Part shown: positions 6,466 to 9,186 of the stretch, one piece after another
Layout: each line of letters begins with the position of its first letter
How positions within the stretch are numbered: the stretch's first letter is position 1
DNA from: Methanothrix sp.
Lineage (GTDB): Archaea; Halobacteriota; Methanosarcinia; Methanotrichales; Methanotrichaceae
Direction: 5' to 3'
Length of the DNA stretch: 9,186 nt
Assembly (NCBI GenBank): GCA_028688175.1
Contig: JAQTYS010000102.1
Coordinates: 1-9,186, forward strand
Translations under genes and position numbers: made by a program
Notes under the pieces: generated by a model
Told to the model about the DNA's origin: nothing
The model's input: the letters and a program-made list of their open reading frames with translations, nothing else
Database searches by the model: none

Positions 6466-7257
6466 ATGATGATGAATATTTGCAGAAGAATCATATGCAT
6501 GGGGTTGGCAAGTTTGCTCTTTATTGGTCTATTCGGCATGTCATTAGCCGAGCCCAATGAGGACCAGAAAACGAATGGACCTCATGATGGGATGGGTCCC
6601 CAGGATGCAAAGATGATGTCGCCCCAAAGCACGGGCTTTCTCATGGGCGATCCTATAGAAGTCTCCGAACCCAATGGGAACCAGAAAATGAATGAGCCCC
6701 GTGATGGGATGGGTCCTCAGGATGCAAAGATGGTGCCGCCCCAAAATGCGGGCTTTCCCATGGGCGTTCCTCTGGAGGTTCTGTTTAGCGGTCATGGTTT
6801 TGCTCTTGTGGACAACGAATCTCATATCCTCCGGCTGAAGGTTGAGTCCATCTTGCCTTTAGAGCCCGATCAGATCAAAGACCTTCTGGCCTCCAACAAG
6901 AGCCTGGAAGAGATCAGAGATGACATTCGGGCAAAAGAGGGCGAAAAGACCAATCGCGGCAGCATGATCCTTGATCGCAGCATCTATCCTCTTATCAACA
7001 TAGTCGTATCTCCCTTCGGCAATAATTCGACCACACTGAAGGCTGATCTGGCCGATTCAGGTCCGCTATTTAATGCTACTGATACGGCTATCTTGGGCAG
7101 CATCTCCATGACCATCTCACCCTCAGACGGAGGCATGATCGGAAAGGGCGAGCTACTTATCGAGCAGGGTTTGCCTGCAGCCAGGTACTCTCTCCTAATC
7201 GACATGGAGCCATCCCGATATGGCAGAGGAAAGATGATGACGGAGATGAGCAGATAG
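6466..7257 (+). CDS. Secreted protein of unknown function with tandem 39-residue duplication (263 aa)
   Basis: Not recognised. The N-terminus has three consecutive Met codons, an RR pair, a hydrophobic stretch (about 9-27) and SLA-E, a signal peptide; a weak AGG site lies before the first ATG. Residues 29-67 and 68-106 are a tandem repeat rich in Pro, Gly, Met, Asp and Gln (core DGMGPQDAKM; 26 of 39 identical), likely extended. Residues 107-249 form the folded part: strand-like segments, a helical piece around 134-160 (LEPDQIKDLL, then a charged stretch), and strands to the end. Sequons at Asn117, 144, 186/187 and 203 agree with an extracellular site. No C-terminal anchor or sorting tail is seen, and no Cys is present after the signal peptide. 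It lies between the transmembrane regulator and the soluble copy of that regulator's sensor domain, so a role in the same surface process is plausible but only by context. Confidence 0.8.
   Translation: MMMNICRRIICMGLASLLFIGLFGMSLAEPNEDQKTNGPHDGMGPQDAKMMSPQSTGFLMGDPIEVSEPNGNQKMNEPRDGMGPQDAKMVPPQNAGFPMGVPLEVLFSGHGFALVDNESHILRLKVESILPLEPDQIKDLLASNKSLEEIRDDIRAKEGEKTNRGSMILDRSIYPLINIVVSPFGNNSTTLKADLADSGPLFNATDTAILGSISMTISPSDGGMIGKGELLIEQGLPAARYSLLIDMEPSRYGRGKMMTEMSR
6550..6783 (+). repeat. Tandem 117-bp direct repeat inside the secreted-protein gene
   Basis: Unit 1 is 6550-6666 and unit 2 is 6667-6783, in the same frame with no gap. Hand comparison gives 94 of 117 identical bases (about 80%), with the central 60 bp especially close. 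Identity at DNA level, including many third positions, points to a fairly recent duplication or ongoing homogenisation. Confidence 0.92.
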
Positions 7258-7289
7258 CATCCTGTCATCTTGGCATATGTGGTAGTGCT

Positions 7290-7745
7290 TTGACGGCCTT
7301 CCTGAAGAGGGCGAGCTACGCTATGGCATTGCTTCTCCTCATCTCTCCGGTGGCCCTCAGCCAAGGAGGGCAGCTTTTTTTAAATGTCTATGTGAACGGC
7401 ACTCCTGGAAAAGCGCTGGTCGTGGGCAATGTGGATGATATATCCGGCCTGGCCTTCCTGAATACCCCAGGCAAAATTTACGAGGATAATGGCCAGCTTT
7501 ACGCAGTCTGCGATTCTCTGGTCAAGAAAGATGGCGAAGGCTGGAAGCTTTCGTTTCCAGCCAGCGGCTACTATGATGAGTATCATGCCGTCTTCTTCGT
7601 CTCGGGTGGCTTTGCCTTCCAGGAGATCAACTGCACAAAGGGACTGGAGCTTCTCTCCAGCGCCCACAACGGCTCAATAGTGCTGGATGTGCAGGGATAT
7701 GGCCTGACCGATCCTGCGGTCTCTTTTCGCTACGCGGCTTCCTGA
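7290..7745 (+). CDS. Secreted soluble paralogue of the regulator's extracellular sensor domain (151 aa)
   Basis: A TTG start at 7290 gives a normal signal peptide (FLKR, then hydrophobic 12-24, ending SQ-GG); the first in-frame ATG, at 7323, would leave no basic n-region. The mature protein (about 26-151) is just one domain, colinear with residues 41-163 of the protein at 4995-6215. Shared blocks include LNVY, GKAL, SGLAFL, QLYA, W-x-LSF, EIN, D-x-QGY and a final Tyr; 51 of about 122 aligned positions match. Two N-glycosylation sequons, at Asn114 and Asn127, occupy the same places as Asn128 and Asn141 of the regulator, supporting an extracellular fold in both. Two Cys (74, 115) are absent from the regulator copy. 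There is no TM helix or DNA-binding part. It follows the repeat protein by 32 bp and is probably co-transcribed with it. Possible roles are ligand carrier, decoy or dimerising partner; none is shown. Confidence 0.82.
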   Translation: MTAFLKRASYAMALLLLISPVALSQGGQLFLNVYVNGTPGKALVVGNVDDISGLAFLNTPGKIYEDNGQLYAVCDSLVKKDGEGWKLSFPASGYYDEYHAVFFVSGGFAFQEINCTKGLELLSSAHNGSIVLDVQGYGLTDPAVSFRYAAS

Positions 7746-7762
7746 GCTGCCAAGCAGGACGA

Positions 7763-7769
7763 TTTATAT
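7763..7769 (+). promoter_or_regulatory. Possible TATA box of the PII gene
   Basis: TTTATAT in the 96-bp gap before the PII gene, 79 bases upstream of its ATG. Initiation near 7793 would leave a leader of about 48 bases. I saw no paired GGAA/TTCC or GGTA/TACC motif of the NrpR operator type near it. Confidence 0.35.
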
Positions 7770-7841
7770 GATGAATTATGATCCAAGCATAGATTATCTC
7801 AAATAGCTTCAATAGATGCCCAGCATTAGTGGTTGAGATAC

Positions 7842-8171
7842 ATGGACGCTTTTGGCATGAATATGATCTGGGCAGTGATAAGGCCAGAAGTAGTTGATAA
7901 GGTTGTCAAAGCCCTTGGGACTGGAGGCTTTTCTGCCATGACACGCTTTGATGTCTACGGACGGGGCAAGCAGAAGGGCGTTGTCGTGGGCGGCGAGAAT
8001 TACGACATGCCAAAGACAGTCCTCATGCTGGTGGTAGAATCGAGCAATGTTGCCGTGGTCGTGAAGACCATTGAGGATAATGCCCGCACCGGGAGCATAG
8101 GTGACGGCAGGATCTTTGTGGCGCCAATCGCAGAGGCACACACCATCCGCACGGGAGAGCCGGGGTTGTGA
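7842..8171 (+). CDS. nifI1: PII-family nitrogen regulatory protein, NifI1-like (109 aa)
   Basis: PII proteins are cytoplasmic trimers that sense ATP/ADP and 2-oxoglutarate. NifI1, with NifI2, binds nitrogenase in methanogens and switches it off when ammonium is present. The sequence shows the PII fold: MIWAVIRPE at the start, a T-loop region 37-59 carrying YGRGKQKG and shorter than in GlnB/GlnK, the B-loop TGSIGDGRIFV at 83-93, and a C-terminal IRTGE at 102-106. The shortened T-loop and RGKQKG resemble NifI1 rather than GlnK. ATG 7842 is chosen; a TTG three codons upstream is possible. A weak GGTTGAG precedes the ATG. No nifH, nifI2, nifD or amtB adjoins it: upstream is an unrelated secreted protein, downstream the convergent kae1. 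The class assignment is moderately sure, the target less so. Confidence 0.85.
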   Translation: MDAFGMNMIWAVIRPEVVDKVVKALGTGGFSAMTRFDVYGRGKQKGVVVGGENYDMPKTVLMLVVESSNVAVVVKTIEDNARTGSIGDGRIFVAPIAEAHTIRTGEPGL

Positions 8172-8182
8172 CTATCCTATGC

Positions 8183-9157
8183 TCAGGCCCACGTCACGCC
8201 CACATCGTCCGTCCTGTAGCCTGGCCTCACCTTAGACTCCGCAAGGGGCGTCCTCGCCCCACTTTTTAGCATAATGAGTCCTGTGTAAGCGATCATACTG
8301 CCGTTGTCTCCCATGAACTTTCGTGGCGGCAAAAAGAACTTCGCGCCCCTCTCATCGCACATGATGTTGAGCATCTCGCCCAGTCGCTTGTTGGCGCCTA
8401 CGCCTCCGACGAGCATGGCTTCCTTCTTCTCGGCATGGGCCATGGCCCGCTCTGTGACCTCCACCAGCATGGCGAAGGCCGTCTCCTGGAGGCTGTAGCA
8501 GACATCAAACAGATCATACTTCTTGGCTGCCTGGGTGGCTGCTGTGGACAGGCCTGAGAAAGAGAGGTCCATGCCCTTCACAGTGTAGGGCAGGGGGATG
8601 TACTGCTTCGCCTCGCGGGCCAGCTCCTCCACCTTGGGCCCGCCCGGATGGGCAAGTCCCACCGAGCGGGCGAACTTGTCTATGGCATTTCCCACGCTGA
8701 TGTCCAGGGTCTCGCCGAAGATGCGGTAGCGGCCCTGGCGCAAGGCCAGCACCTGGGAGTTGGCTCCGCTTACGTAGATTACCGCCGGATCGCGGGCACC
8801 GGATTGCCATTTGCCCACTTCGATGTGCGCCACGCAGTGGTTGACGCCCAGAAGTGGTACGCCTAATCGAAGGGAGAGGGTGCGCGCAGCAGTAGCCACG
8901 GTGCGCAGGCACGGCCCCAATCCCGGGCCCTGGGAGAAGGCGACGGCATCTATCAACAAGCCCTGCTGACGAGAGAAAGCCATCACCTCGCCCACCACCT
9001 TGGCCATGTGCTGGGCATGATGCTGGGCCGCCTCACGCGGGTGGATGCCGCCTTTGGCCGGGGTGTAAGTGGCGCTCTTCTCATAGATCACACCCTGCTC
9101 GTCCACCAGGGCGGCGCTGAGGTTCCAGGCTGTCCCTTCCAGGCCGAATATTATCAT
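8183..9157 (-). CDS. kae1: tRNA N6-threonylcarbamoyladenosine synthase subunit Kae1 (KEOPS)
   Basis: Catalytic subunit of the KEOPS complex; transfers the threonylcarbamoyl group from threonylcarbamoyl-AMP to A37 of ANN-decoding tRNAs, giving t6A, in the cytoplasm. The 324-residue protein is complete: MIIFGLEGTA at the start (first nucleotide-binding segment), SQGPGLGPCLR near 75-85, iron/metal ligands His107 and His111 (in NHCVAH) and Asp284 (in GDNGSM), the nucleotide-binding DISVGNAIDKFAR at 152-164, and GGVGANKRL at 251-259. It ends VRPGYRTDDVGVTWA and TGA, with only 11 bp before the convergent PII gene. Thus it is stand-alone: the Bud32 kinase domain fused to Kae1 in a number of euryarchaea is not attached and not nearby. 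The start has AGGAC upstream at weak match; the promoter is mostly outside the window. Confidence 0.97.
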   Translation of the reverse strand: MIIFGLEGTAWNLSAALVDEQGVIYEKSATYTPAKGGIHPREAAQHHAQHMAKVVGEVMAFSRQQGLLIDAVAFSQGPGLGPCLRTVATAARTLSLRLGVPLLGVNHCVAHIEVGKWQSGARDPAVIYVSGANSQVLALRQGRYRIFGETLDISVGNAIDKFARSVGLAHPGGPKVEELAREAKQYIPLPYTVKGMDLSFSGLSTAATQAAKKYDLFDVCYSLQETAFAMLVEVTERAMAHAEKKEAMLVGGVGANKRLGEMLNIMCDERGAKFFLPPRKFMGDNGSMIAYTGLIMLKSGARTPLAESKVRPGYRTDDVGVTWA

Positions 9158-9186
9158 AGATAGCCTTGTCCTATGTCTTTTCGGTA

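Noticed and set aside
7740..7759. Small hairpin (TCCT..GCT with GCCA loop) overlapping the stop of the soluble sensor protein
   Set aside because: Seven pairs with a two-base bulge and no following T run; too weak to call a terminator.
7768..7774. ATGATGA, matching a C box of archaeal C/D RNAs
   Set aside because: No D box (CTGA) or C'/D' pair at a suitable distance downstream, so no C/D RNA is supported.
8514..8912. Second minus-strand frame of 132 codons inside kae1
   Set aside because: It is an out-of-frame reading of the kae1 coding region, low in complexity (Gly/Arg/His/Pro-rich), with no support of its own.

Overview
This window looks like a chromosomal segment of a methanogenic euryarchaeon, most plausibly Methanothrix/Methanosaeta-like. 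Clues are an archaeal Kae1 (KEOPS) gene, a NifI1-type PII protein, A/T-rich TATA promoters with some GGAGG ribosome sites, T-tract terminators, a PGF-CTERM surface-protein tail, and a membrane-anchored winged-helix regulator of an archaeal type. The genus is inferred; nothing in the window proves it. No rRNA, tRNA, insertion sequence, phage gene or CRISPR array was seen.

Layout. Bases 1-2166 (+) encode most of a P2-like P-type cation ATPase whose N-terminus lies outside the window; the frame is open from base 1. Converging on it is a small secreted Cys-rich protein (2205-2516, -). An A/T-rich divergent promoter region of 294 bp follows, containing a striking 32-bp dyad. It leads into a 130-residue secreted protein (2811-3203, +) with two ~38-residue repeats and a PGF-CTERM tail. 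Next is a full-length glutamine-dependent NAD+ synthetase, nadE (3311-4945, +).

The most interesting block is 4995-7745 (+). It has three genes: (i) a membrane-spanning one-component regulator with an extracellular domain, one TM helix, a long acidic linker and a cytoplasmic winged helix; (ii) a secreted protein of unknown function with a recent 39-residue tandem duplication; (iii) a secreted free-standing paralogue of the extracellular domain of gene (i). Genes (ii) and (iii) are 32 bp apart and probably co-transcribed. The arrangement suggests a cell-surface sensing module in which the receptor domain also exists in soluble form. This is a hypothesis from homology seen by eye and from gene order.

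The window closes with an orphan nifI1-like PII gene (7842-8171, +) converging, 11 bp apart, on kae1 (8183-9157, -), the catalytic subunit for tRNA t6A synthesis. ATPase, nadE, PII and kae1 are ordinary cell functions; the four small secreted proteins and the transmembrane regulator are the accessory and poorly described part.
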